NCBI RefSeq assembly: GCF_900182925.1
Contig: NZ_LT900024.1
Span: forward strand, 620,001-684,000
Source: Psychrobacter sp. LV10R520-6
GTDB taxonomy: Bacteria > Pseudomonadota > Gammaproteobacteria > Pseudomonadales > Moraxellaceae
DNA: 64,000 nucleotides
Reading direction: 5' to 3'
The position numbers were made by a program, and so were the translations under genes. Numbering within the stretch: the first letter of the stretch is position 1; each line of letters starts with the position of its first letter. Shown one piece after another: positions 1 through 7,977 of the stretch. The notes under the pieces were generated by a model, which saw nothing but the letters and a program-made list of their open reading frames with translations, was not told where the DNA came from and ran no database searches.

Positions 1-1
1 G

Positions 2-2881
2 TTTGAGCTACACAAAGATGTGATGGCAGGCATTGCCAGTAGTGGTCTTGAATATTATCAGCCACTATTCTTTGATTTAAAAGACTGGCAACAAGCGAGT
101 ACTCTATTTGCTTATTTTCCTAAAGATACCTTATTTGTTACTGACGAGCTGATCAGCGAGCGACAAGCAGATTACTGGTCACAAATCCAGCGCCGTTATG
201 AAGAGCGTCGACATGACATGGATAAGCCCATAGTCGCACCTGAGCTATTATATTTATTATCTAATACTTTAAATGAACATCTTAATCACTACCCAAGAGT
301 CATATTGAGTGCGCGTGATGAGCTGGCTACCATGACAGATGTAGCGGCTATTGATGACGATGCTTTAACTTCAAATTCAATATCAAAACCCACTAAACAG
401 CAAGGTTTAGTGACACTCAGTGCCCAAGCACCACCGCAGCTATCGGTCAATCATCAAAAAACCGAGCCGTTAGCCGAGCTGCTTGACTTCCTGCATCTAC
501 AAGCACAAACATTGACGCCGGTCTTGATGGTTGCTGAAACTGCTGGTCGCCGTGAGATTTTGATCGAGTTGTTTAAAGGCAAAATTGAGTTACAGGCTTA
601 CGGTAGTTTTAAAGATTTTTTAGCAGCCGACCATACTGGTGCTGTGAATAAGAAAAACGATCGACCCAGTGTTAGTTTGACGGTTGCCCCTATTGAGCGC
701 GGGGTTTATGTTCCCGAGCGCTTAGTCATCATTAGTGAGACCCAACTGTTTGGCAGGCAAATATTACAAACGCGCCGCCGTCGGCAGAGTGGGGTGTCAG
801 AAGAGTTTTTGGTCAAAAGTGTCACCGAGATGACCCAAGGCAGTCCAATCGTCCATATTGAGCATGGTATCGGCCGTTATAGCGGTCTGATTACCTTAGA
901 TGTGGGCGATGGTGAGCAAGAATTTATACATCTTAAGTATGCCGATGAAGCTAGCATTTATGTGCCAGTCGCCAACCTACAAATGATTAGCCGTTATAGC
1001 GGCGGTGATCCTGCTCTTGCGCCTCTGCATAAGATTGGCAGTGGTAAGTGGGATAAAGCCAAACAAAAAGCACTGGAGCAAATTCATGATGTGGCTGCTG
1101 AACTGCTGAATATGCAAGCAAGGCGTGAAGCAAAGGTCGGTATTCATTTCAAAATCGATCACTCGCAATATGAGATATTTGCCAGTCAATTTGAGTTTGA
1201 AGAGACCCCAGATCAAGCCAATGCTATCCATGCTGTGATGGATGACATGAAACAAAACCAACCAATGGATCGCTTGATTTGTGGTGATGTTGGCTTTGGT
1301 AAAACAGAAGTGGCCATGCGTGCAGCGTTCATTGCGGTAAGTGCCGGCTATCAAGTTGCGATATTGGTACCGACGACCTTGCTAGCAGGACAACATGAAG
1401 ATAACTTTTTAGATCGCTTCGCTGATTGGCCGGTACGTATTGAGACTTTGTCGCGTTTTGGCGGTAAAAAACATCAAGAAACCGTATTGACTGATTTGGC
1501 TGCTGGTAAAGTTGATATTGTCATCGGCACCCATAAGCTGCTACAGAAAGATGTTAAGTTTGCTAATTTAGGGTTGATGATTGTCGATGAAGAACACCGC
1601 TTTGGTGTGCGTCATAAGGAGCGTATCAAAGCCATTCAGACTGATGTCGATAGCATGTCGATGACCGCAACGCCCATTCCAAGAACTCTTAATATGGCGT
1701 TGTCAGGTATGCGTGATATGTCAATTATCGCCACTCCACCAGCGCGTCGTCTGGCTATTAAAACCTTTGTCATGCAAAAGACAGAAGCCTTGATGAAAGA
1801 GGCCATATTGCGTGAGCTGTTACGGGGTGGACAGGTCTATTTGCTACATAATGATGTTGCCAGTATTGAGCGTATGGCAGAAACTATTCGCGAGCTGGTT
1901 CCCGAAGCGCGGGTAGGGGTGGCGCATGGACAGATGCAAGAGCGGCAACTTGAACAAATTATGCAGCAGTATTATCATAAAAAATTCAACGTGCTTATCT
2001 GTTCGACAATTATTGAAACTGGTATTGATGTACCCAATGCCAATACTATTATTATTGAACGTGCGGATAAATTTGGTTTAGCCCAGTTGCATCAGCTGCG
2101 TGGCCGGGTAGGACGTAGCCATCATCAGGCTTATTGCTATCTGCTAGTCCCATCCATTAAAGGCCTTAAAGGTGATGCCAAGCGCCGCTTACATGCGATT
2201 GAGCGTGCTAATACGCTGGGTGCAGGCTTTATGCTGGCAAGTGAAGATTTAGAGATTCGCGGCGCCGGTGAGATATTAGGCAAGCAGCAAAGTGGTAATA
2301 TGCAGGCGATTGGCTTTAGCTTATACATGGACATGCTTGAGCGTGCTACTAAAGCTATTAAGGCGGGTAAAGAGCTGGATTTAAATACGCCACTGTCGCT
2401 AACCAGTGAGATTAATTTGCACAGCTCAGCCCTGATTCCTGAAGAGTATGTTCATGATGTACATCAGCGTCTATTGTTTTATAAGCGTATCGGTAAGGCC
2501 GATGATAAAGAGATGCTGATCGATATTCGTACCGAGATGATAGATCGTTTTGGCACGTTGCCGGATCAAACCAAGCAGCTGTTTGCCGTTCATCGTCTAC
2601 GTATACAAGCTGAGCTCTTAAAGATTAATAAAATCGATGCTAATAGCAAGAGCATAACCTTAGAGTTTGCACCCGATACGCCTGTTGATGCCTTAGCCAT
2701 TATTAAACTTATTCAATCTAATGGTCAGCATTACCGCATGAATGGCGCGTCCGGTATTCGCTATAGCAATCCTGATAAGCTTGAGACCGCGCCGCAGCGA
2801 GTCGAAATGGTACAAGAGCTGTTACGCTATTTTAGTGAGCACAGGGTAGCAGAGGTTACATCGGCAGTAGAGAGAACATAG
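2..2881 (+). CDS. mfd: Transcription-repair coupling factor Mfd (5' end outside the window)
   Basis: Mfd is an ATP-dependent DNA translocase that removes RNA polymerase stalled at DNA lesions and recruits UvrA. The reading frame is open from base 2, so the gene begins upstream. About 959 residues are present, against roughly 1150 for the family, so about 190 N-terminal residues are missing. Visible in order: the RNA-polymerase-interacting CarD-like domain (VHIEHGIGRY, around fragment residue 290), Walker A GDVGFGKTE (about 428), the DEEH box (about 529), the helicase C-terminal lobe with ETGIDVPNAN and QLRGRVGRS (about 670-710), and the C-terminal TRCF domain. The internal methionine at base 20 is not the true start. 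The gene stops with TAG and is followed by a short hairpin-containing spacer. Identification is secure. Confidence 0.97.
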   Translation, partial: FELHKDVMAGIASSGLEYYQPLFFDLKDWQQASTLFAYFPKDTLFVTDELISERQADYWSQIQRRYEERRHDMDKPIVAPELLYLLSNTLNEHLNHYPRVILSARDELATMTDVAAIDDDALTSNSISKPTKQQGLVTLSAQAPPQLSVNHQKTEPLAELLDFLHLQAQTLTPVLMVAETAGRREILIELFKGKIELQAYGSFKDFLAADHTGAVNKKNDRPSVSLTVAPIERGVYVPERLVIISETQLFGRQILQTRRRRQSGVSEEFLVKSVTEMTQGSPIVHIEHGIGRYSGLITLDVGDGEQEFIHLKYADEASIYVPVANLQMISRYSGGDPALAPLHKIGSGKWDKAKQKALEQIHDVAAELLNMQARREAKVGIHFKIDHSQYEIFASQFEFEETPDQANAIHAVMDDMKQNQPMDRLICGDVGFGKTEVAMRAAFIAVSAGYQVAILVPTTLLAGQHEDNFLDRFADWPVRIETLSRFGGKKHQETVLTDLAAGKVDIVIGTHKLLQKDVKFANLGLMIVDEEHRFGVRHKERIKAIQTDVDSMSMTATPIPRTLNMALSGMRDMSIIATPPARRLAIKTFVMQKTEALMKEAILRELLRGGQVYLLHNDVASIERMAETIRELVPEARVGVAHGQMQERQLEQIMQQYYHKKFNVLICSTIIETGIDVPNANTIIIERADKFGLAQLHQLRGRVGRSHHQAYCYLLVPSIKGLKGDAKRRLHAIERANTLGAGFMLASEDLEIRGAGEILGKQQSGNMQAIGFSLYMDMLERATKAIKAGKELDLNTPLSLTSEINLHSSALIPEEYVHDVHQRLLFYKRIGKADDKEMLIDIRTEMIDRFGTLPDQTKQLFAVHRLRIQAELLKINKIDANSKSITLEFAPDTPVDALAIIKLIQSNGQHYRMNGASGIRYSNPDKLETAPQRVEMVQELLRYFSEHRVAEVTSAVERT

Positions 2882-2932
2882 TGACTCGTTATATAGCACC
2901 AAAGGTACAGCCACGAGCTAAATGGCGCTACT

Positions 2933-2966
2933 GCTATTTTATCCTGTAGATACCTGATAAAATAGC
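2933..2966. repeat. Inverted repeat after mfd
   Basis: An 11-bp perfect stem (GCTATTTTATC pairing with GATAAAATAGC) encloses a 12-nt loop 52 bp after mfd. It has no following T-run, so it is not a classical terminator. It may protect the mfd transcript end or assist termination; that role is inferred. Confidence 0.5.
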
Positions 2967-3035
2967 GTCGATATCTATTCTTACTTACTTCTTATTTCCT
3001 TTTATTAATATTTTATAACAAGAGAACCCGTCATT

Positions 3036-3467
3036 ATGTTCCAACTGCATCCTAAGCTTGCCGCCGATAGTTTTTTGGTGGGTGATTTTCCATTATCGAC
3101 GTGTCGTCTGATAAATGATTGCCAGTTTCCTTGGTTAGTTCTGGTACCGCGTGTATCGGGTATCAAAGAGTTATATGAGTTATCTGAGGCCGATCAAACG
3201 CAGTTTTTGCGTGAGTCGAGCTGGTTGTCAAGCCAGCTTGCCAAAACTTTTCAAGCCGATAAGATGAATGTTGCGGCACTCGGCAATCAAGTTCCCCAGC
3301 TACACTTTCATCATATTGTGCGCTATCAAAACGATATGCAATGGCCAAACCCAGTTTGGGGTGTCCCTGCTATACCTTATACTAAAGAGGTATTGGCACA
3401 AATGCAACAAACCTTAATGATGGCACTACGTGGTCATCATCAGATGCCATTTGACTGGCAAATGTAA
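3036..3467 (+). CDS. HIT-domain (histidine triad) family protein
   Basis: A 143-residue protein of the histidine-triad superfamily of nucleotide hydrolases/transferases (diadenosine polyphosphate hydrolase-like). The family signature is GNQVPQLHFHHIVRY around residue 88-102. The triad appears as Q-x-H-x-H, with the first His replaced by Gln, as is common in this proteobacterial subgroup. The ATG is preceded by an AAGAGA ribosome-binding site. The gene stands alone between mfd and an insertion sequence whose end lies about 45 bp after the stop, so its native terminator may be displaced. The substrate cannot be read from the sequence. Confidence 0.88.
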   Translation: MFQLHPKLAADSFLVGDFPLSTCRLINDCQFPWLVLVPRVSGIKELYELSEADQTQFLRESSWLSSQLAKTFQADKMNVAALGNQVPQLHFHHIVRYQNDMQWPNPVWGVPAIPYTKEVLAQMQQTLMMALRGHHQMPFDWQM

Positions 3468-3497
3468 TTGGGTTTTGCTGTTTTGGTTGTGAATGAC

Positions 3498-3507
3498 ATG
3501 TATTCCA
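3498..3507. repeat. Left copy of 10-bp direct repeat flanking the IS110-type element
   Basis: ATGTATTCCA occurs here and again at 4859-4868, just outside the two subterminal inverted repeats of the IS110-type element. IS110-family elements do not normally make staggered target duplications. The repeat may instead be the homologous core shared by donor and target. Confidence 0.6.
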
Positions 3508-3562
3508 CCCCACTCTCAACTATCATAATTTTTGGCGTAGATACCATCTTGCCAAATCATAA

Positions 3563-4555
3563 TCAAGCAGCAGTTTTGGCTATTTGAGGCTGATAAGGCA
3601 TCTGGTGTTTTAACACACCAAAGCAGATATGGACAAGTTTTCGCATGGCAGCACAAATGGCTTGCATCTTACACTTACCATTAGCTAAGAGGCGCTCATA
3701 TTGAGCTTTTATATCAGGATTCCATCTGGTTGAGACTACTGCTGCCATGTACAACTTAGCTCTAATAGCACTAGAACCATTTTTAGCCAAGCGGGTTTTA
3801 CCTCTAAACTGACCGGACTGCACTTGCTTGGGTATCAGTCCTAAGAATGCTGCCGCTTGCGAGGCTTTAGTAAAGCTTTTATTGTGCATTAAGGACAGCA
3901 TCTGTCTTGAGGTGGCAGGACCAACGCCTTTAATTGTCTGAAGCAGTACTTAGTCTTGTTTAAGGTTAGGATGATCCTCTACATGAGTATCAATGTCATC
4001 GTTGAGATTAGCTATAGCCTCTTTTAGGGCACTAATCATCTGTTCAATAGAGGTTTTAACGATAACAGCAGTATCCGTGGCATCCGCTTTCTCTTGACGG
4101 TTCTGCTCACGCATTAGGTCTTGTTGCAAAGCATCTAGGCGAGATAGCAGGGACTTTAAATGACGGGCTTCAGCCGGCGGCGGTGTCCATAGATTAGGTT
4201 TGGCACTATGGGCGTAACGCGCTAGTAGAATACTGTCTTGTTTGTCTGTTTTATGACGAGAGCCTAAGCTATCCGCATAGCTTCTGACAAAGGCAGGATT
4301 AACGATACTAACGGATAGCCCTTGGTCATACAGGTAGTAGGCGATGTTCTCATGATAGACGCCAGTGGCCTCTAAGATGATATGAATGTCGCTCAAATCT
4401 TCAGTCACGTTGGATTTGAGCCAGTCAATCAACTTTAAGAAGTCGGTACTGTCGTTCTTAAAGACTTTGGTTTTAACTTTAGGTTTTTCGATATCTTTAA
4501 GCCAAGCAAGATCAAGTTTGGCTTTGCTGATGTCTATTCCAATATACTGTGTCAT
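3563..4555 (-). pseudogene. IS110-family transposase, interrupted by one in-frame TAA
   Basis: DEDD recombinase of the IS110 family. The N-terminal RuvC-like domain (residues 1-201) shows D8 (IGIDISK), E62 (LEATG) and D104/D107 (KTDKQD). A TAA at 3950-3952 (codon 202) stops translation. Beyond it the same frame continues with KGVGPATS and the Transposase_20 domain, including the QSG serine (about residue 247) and GKTRLAKNG, to a natural stop at 3563. Without the stop codon the protein would be about 330 residues, normal for the family. One base substitution (for example from AAA or GAA) explains the defect. The domain order and catalytic residues are otherwise intact, so the loss looks recent. 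Confidence 0.92.
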
Positions 4556-4843
4556 CTTATTATCTTCCCTTGTTCATTCAGTGTCACTTATACTAAGGCA
4601 CTTGGATACCATTCAGATTGTGAAGATGAAAGGATGAGCATTGGGCGTAATCTACGTTACAGTGTCTAAGCACTAAGGCTGTGGTCACGCTCACAATGCT
4701 CGTGAGTAGATGATAAAGTATATCAAGATTTGATTAAATTTAGCATCTAGTCAAGATACAAGGCTGTGGCTTTAGCCCAGCGTTTTTAGCAAATTATTAC
4801 GATTGGCTGGGCTAAAAGCGCCAGCCTACGATAGCCCCTATTA
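4556..4843 (-). ncRNA. Candidate bridge-RNA region of the IS110-type element
   Basis: This is 288 bp of non-coding DNA upstream of the transposase, inside the inverted repeats. It contains an 8-bp pairing, GAGCATTG (4636-4643) with CAATGCTC (4694-4701), enclosing about 50 nt with smaller hairpins. The 10-mer AAGGCTGTGG occurs twice (around 4676 and 4760). IS110 elements encode a structured bridge RNA with target- and donor-binding loops in their long non-coding end. The position and folding fit, but I could not match loop sequences to the element's ends, so the assignment is tentative. Confidence 0.3.
4761..4827. repeat. Large REP-like hairpin within the IS110 non-coding end
   Basis: An imperfect stem of about 22 bp: AGGCTGTGGCTTTAGCCCAGC at 4761-4781 pairs with the segment at 4806-4827 (GCTGGGCTAAAAGCGCCAGCCT), leaving a 24-nt loop. 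The GC-rich stem with GGCTGGGCTAAAAGC core resembles a dispersed palindromic intergenic repeat. It may be a repeat into which the IS is nested, or part of the IS end itself. Confidence 0.6.
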
Positions 4844-4858
4844 AGTTGAGAGTCGCGT

Positions 4859-4868
4859 ATGTATTCCA
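4859..4868. repeat. Right copy of 10-bp direct repeat flanking the IS110-type element
   Basis: Second copy of ATGTATTCCA, five bases outside the right inverted repeat (first copy at 3498-3507). It is followed by a 16-bp palindrome, ATTATACTCGTATAAT, at 4873-4888. Confidence 0.6.
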
Positions 4869-5002
4869 TAAGATTATACTCGTATAATAGTAAATCAGCA
4901 TAATCGTTATACGTTCTTAAATTATAGTTGCTATAGACACAAGTTATCCCCTTATTGCTTGTTTACTCTTATTAGTTTTCACTACTGAAGCGAAAATCGG
5001 AC

Positions 5003-5452
5003 ATGGCATTCCTACATACTTTGCGACCGAAGATCTCATCGGAAAACATTGGGGTGTATCGGTTTGATTATCCAGAAGTTTTTGTTTTAATACTTACTGT
5101 CATACTGCTTGCTTTATATTTTGAGTTTAGTCCTACCTCAATGGCACTGCTGATCGTTGTTTGCCTACCAAGTTTAATGATTCTTCTTTATAACTATCGA
5201 CGTCAAACGAGCTTTTGGACGTCTAATATTGTCATTATTCTATTGTCCGTAGTCATTGGATTGCTACAGTTTTGCACCGTGATGTCATTCAGTTTGGCTT
5301 CCTTAATCAGCATCCGTATCATTATTAGCAGTTCTGAAAATCATCTAAAATTGCTTACAGTGTCGATGGTGACGGCCGTTATTTTCTATTATGTTATAGT
5401 CAATTCACTACAAAAGAGTTATGCCTTGGATGAATATCATAAAACAATTTAG
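5003..5452 (+). pseudogene. Adenylate cyclase gene, 5' half (membrane domain), cut by IS630-type insertion
   Basis: 149 codons encoding a strongly hydrophobic protein with about five membrane-spanning segments (for example VFVLILTVILLALYF, SMALLIVVCLPSLMILLY, IVIILLSVVIGLL). Gene-derived sequence ends at a TA dinucleotide (5435-5436). The last five codons and the TAG come from the insertion sequence. Removing the insertion with one TA joins this frame to the cyclase domain at 6364 as ...DEYSVLLNGTD... with no stop. It is therefore the N-terminal membrane part of one cyclase protein with six or so transmembrane helices. ATG 5003 has only a weak ribosome-binding site. An in-frame TAG at 4973 excludes a much earlier start. 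Confidence 0.8.
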
Positions 5453-6361
5453 ATAAGTCGTTTTCCATCCATCCTTGCCGTAGAAACTTTACTTGAGCCC
5501 ACTTCTTCTCAATAGGATTTAAATCAGGGCTGTATGGTGGTAGAAATAATAATCGATGACCGTGCCTATTAAGCAGTCTTTGTACACTCGAGCACAGCTC
5601 TCGTCTTGCGCTCGGGCAAAGCAGTGCTTTGCTTTATCCTCGCTCATATGAAAGCTCGCGTTATCCATAACGATCACGCACTTAGTTTTAAGACTTGGAA
5701 TTAGTATGTTTTTGCACCAGCCATAAAATATGTCTCCATTGATGTTGGTCTCAAGGCAATCAAGCGCAAACAGCACTTTGCCATATAAAGCACCAATGAC
5801 ATTGGTTCTAGCTTTGGCTTGCCAATTGTAGCTGTCGATGCAAGGACTGCCAATAGGCGCGTAACCATAAGGACGCATGGTTTCATGCTCAAAGCCACTC
5901 TCGTCCATGTATACCATGGGAAACCCATCTTTGATGTAGGACGTAAGCTTACTCTGATAGATTGCTCGCTTGATTGGACAGGCTTTGGGATGCTCTAAGG
6001 TCTTTTTTTTTGCTAATCTTCAGCCTTTTTAAGGCGCTGTGAATGCCTGTTGAGCTACAGTTTAGTCGACGGGCTCGCTCATATTGGTAATCATCAGGAT
6101 ATTCTTTAACATCATTGAGTAAAACGTCATCTATTATTTTATGAGGCTTGGTTTGTCTTGTTGCTTTACTGTGGATACGTCTCTTCCAGTTCTGTATGGT
6201 GGTTGGGCTAAGATCGTAAAACTCAACCGCTTGAGCATAGGTCATGCCGTCATCTAAGCTTTTGAGAACTTGTTTGCGAAAATCTAGTGAATAAGTCATG
6301 GTTATTTGTGATGATAATGGTTTGGTTGATTTAATTTATAACATTTTTAGAAAGGTTTTAC
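5437..6361 (-). mobile_element. IS630-family insertion sequence inserted at TA in a cyclase gene
   Basis: An element of about 925 bp flanked by TA dinucleotides (5435-5436 and 6362-6363), as expected for IS630/Tc1-like elements that duplicate TA. The two ends share a similar inverted sequence around TAAAAC, but the match is imperfect. The transposase lies on the minus strand in three reading frames. The boundaries were chosen because excision restores an open cyclase frame across the site. A shift of a few bases cannot be excluded. Confidence 0.82.
5440..6299 (-). pseudogene. IS630-family transposase, two frameshifts
   Basis: A Tc1/mariner-like DDE transposase. The first segment (6299-5949) is the helix-turn-helix DNA-binding domain (MTYSLDFRKQVL, then SPTTIQNWKRRI). 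A run of nine A at 6003-6011 (minus strand) marks a frame change. Translating one nucleotide over gives HPKACPIKRAIYQSKLTSYI leading into the catalytic domain VYMDESGFEHE and VIVMDNASFH. A second frame change near 5578-5583, consistent with loss of one A, leads to LPPYSPDLNPIEKKWAQVKF with the catalytic Glu. All three D, D, E residues exist in the DNA but in different frames. Normal members of about this size give one protein or use one programmed shift. Two shifts suggest inactivity, or that the A9 shift is natural and the second is damage. Confidence 0.88.
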
Positions 6362-6363
6362 TA

Positions 6364-7372
6364 TAGCGTGCTTTTAAATGGCACTGATATAGACTGTAAT
6401 GAAGGTTGGTTACCAGCAACGGTTTTGCTAGCCAGTATCATAGTCATCGTGTGTCATTTTCGACACGTATATCACGGATATATCAGTTATGAAGTGCGTG
6501 CTCAACAAGCAGCGGGGCGTCTCAATACGATGGTTTCGGTCATCAACAAGCTGACCCGCTTTATACCTCCTCAGATTTGGGAACCGATTGTAAGAGCGGA
6601 CAGCCCTGTCAGTGTCTCTAATAAACGCGCAAAGCTGACGATTATGTTTTCAGATATCGTAGGCTTCACTGAGCTGTCTGATAGTTTAAGTGCGGACAAT
6701 TTGGCTGATATCTTAAACACTTATATGCATTGTATGACGGTAATCGCCAATAAGCACGGCGCTGTAATCGATAAGTTCATTGGTGATGGCATGGTTTGTT
6801 TTTTTGGCGAACCTGATAGTCGCGGCGCGCGTCAAGATGCATTGGATTGTGTGGCCATGGCGATCGATATGCGCCGAGAAATGCGCACCTTACGGCAAAA
6901 ATGGCGACTAATGGGTTTTGAAGGGTTATATCTGCGCATCGGTATCACTACTGGCTACTGTCATGTTGGCAATTTTGGCAGTAACAGCCGTCTCAGTTAT
7001 ACGCTTATTGGCAAAGAAGCCAATTTGGCAGCAAGGCTTGAAGCGGCCGCCAGCAAAGGGGAGGTGTTGATTAGCGAAAGCACCTACGACTATATCTGCC
7101 ATGATTATGAATGTGAGTATGCGGGCGCCTATCAACTTAAAGGTTTTGATGGCAAGGTCGACGCGTGGCAAGTGCTTGATCCTGATGCCAATAAAGGGCA
7201 TTTTTCAAAGTGGGTTGATCACACGCTACCTGGCTTTAACCTGCACCTAAATTTTAAAGATATGAAGGAAAATGATTATAAAGAGATTAGAGAACGCTTG
7301 AATTTTGCGCTTGAACGTATTGAACAAGAAAAGAAAGCAGCTGTAATTGATCCTAATGCAGCTAAGAACTAG
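6364..7372 (+). pseudogene. Adenylate cyclase gene, 3' half (class III catalytic domain)
   Basis: This is the catalytic half of the cyclase split by the IS630-type element. It starts after the TA at 6362-6363. An in-frame GTG at 6368 could start a 334-residue product. It contains one transmembrane helix (LPATVLLASIIVIVCHF), then a class III nucleotidyl cyclase domain with metal-binding FSDIVGFTE and FIGDGM, and the Asn/Arg motif GKEANLAARLEA. The usual Asp of the GD.vN.AARLE motif is Lys here. A charged C-terminal tail follows. The enzyme would make cAMP (or cGMP) from ATP (GTP) on the cytoplasmic face. Whether the orphan domain is still expressed is unknown. It ends shortly before a bidirectional terminator. 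Confidence 0.85.
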
Positions 7373-7435
7373 GACAATGATAAACAGTAAAACGTGACAC
7401 AAAATTCAAGTCTATATAGCCTGAGTTTAGGCACG

Positions 7436-7470
7436 AAAAAGCCAGCTATTATGATAATAGCTGGCTTTTT
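7436..7470. terminator. Bidirectional rho-independent terminator between cyclase and fdx
   Basis: The GC-containing stem GCCAGCTATTAT / ATAATAGCTGGC is flanked by five A on the left and five T on the right, so it can end the rightward cyclase transcript and the leftward isc operon. Confidence 0.85.
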
Positions 7471-7509
7471 GATACATATAAATGCAGTGGCCTTCAGAAC
7501 TACTACTAT

Positions 7510-7848
7510 TTAGTGGTTTTCTTTGGCATGGTTCAAGGTGTATTTAGGTATCTCGATGGTTAAATCCTCATCGTCGAGCATCACTTGGCAGGACAGCCGC
7601 GAATCAGGCTCTAAACCCCAAGCGCGATCTAGCAAATCTGCTTCAATATCGTCCATTCCTTCTAAGCCGTTAAAGCCTTTACGGACGACAACATGGCAGG
7701 TGGTACAGGCTTTTGACATCTCGCAAGCATGCTCAATCTTAATGCCTTTTTCTAACAGTGCTTTACATAAATTTTCGCCAGCTTCAAGTTCAACTTCGAC
7801 GCCTTCAGGGCAAACATCGTGATGGGGTAGTACAGTAATTTTTGGCAT
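7510..7848 (-). CDS. fdx: ISC-type [2Fe-2S] ferredoxin
   Basis: A 112-residue adrenodoxin-like ferredoxin that supplies electrons for Fe-S cluster assembly on IscU. The cluster ligands are C42, C48, C51 (CEMSKACTTC) and C87 (LSCQV), the family's C-x5-C-x2-C...C pattern. Length is normal. It is the last gene of the isc operon, 129 bp after hscA and just before a bidirectional terminator. No iscX follows, unlike the enterobacterial operon. Confidence 0.96.
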   Translation of the reverse strand: MPKITVLPHHDVCPEGVEVELEAGENLCKALLEKGIKIEHACEMSKACTTCHVVVRKGFNGLEGMDDIEADLLDRAWGLEPDSRLSCQVMLDDEDLTIEIPKYTLNHAKENH

Positions 7849-7977
7849 GGGTCATATATCCAGTGCTAATCAATTCAAAAAATGTGAAATCCAAGTGGGA
7901 TCTAAAATGTACATAGGATCTAAGATAACTAAGGTGTAGTCTATTATTTATTGCTTTAAAATTATCAGTCTTAAACG

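Larger units (their letters stand above)
3512..4853 (-). mobile_element. IS110/IS1111-family insertion sequence with inactivated transposase
   Basis: The element is delimited by a 10-bp inverted repeat, ACTCTCAACT at 3512-3521 and its complement AGTTGAGAGT at 4844-4853, giving about 1.34 kb. Subterminal inverted repeats are typical of the IS1111 subgroup of IS110. The only gene is a DEDD-type transposase on the minus strand. It leaves about 40 bp after the gene and about 290 bp of non-coding DNA before it. The long non-coding end is where IS110 elements encode their bridge RNA. Exact ends are inferred from the repeats and are uncertain by a few bases. Confidence 0.85.

Noticed and set aside
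4386..4637. Plus-strand ORF opposite the IS110 transposase
   Set aside because: It is antisense to a clearly conserved transposase domain and has no family resemblance.
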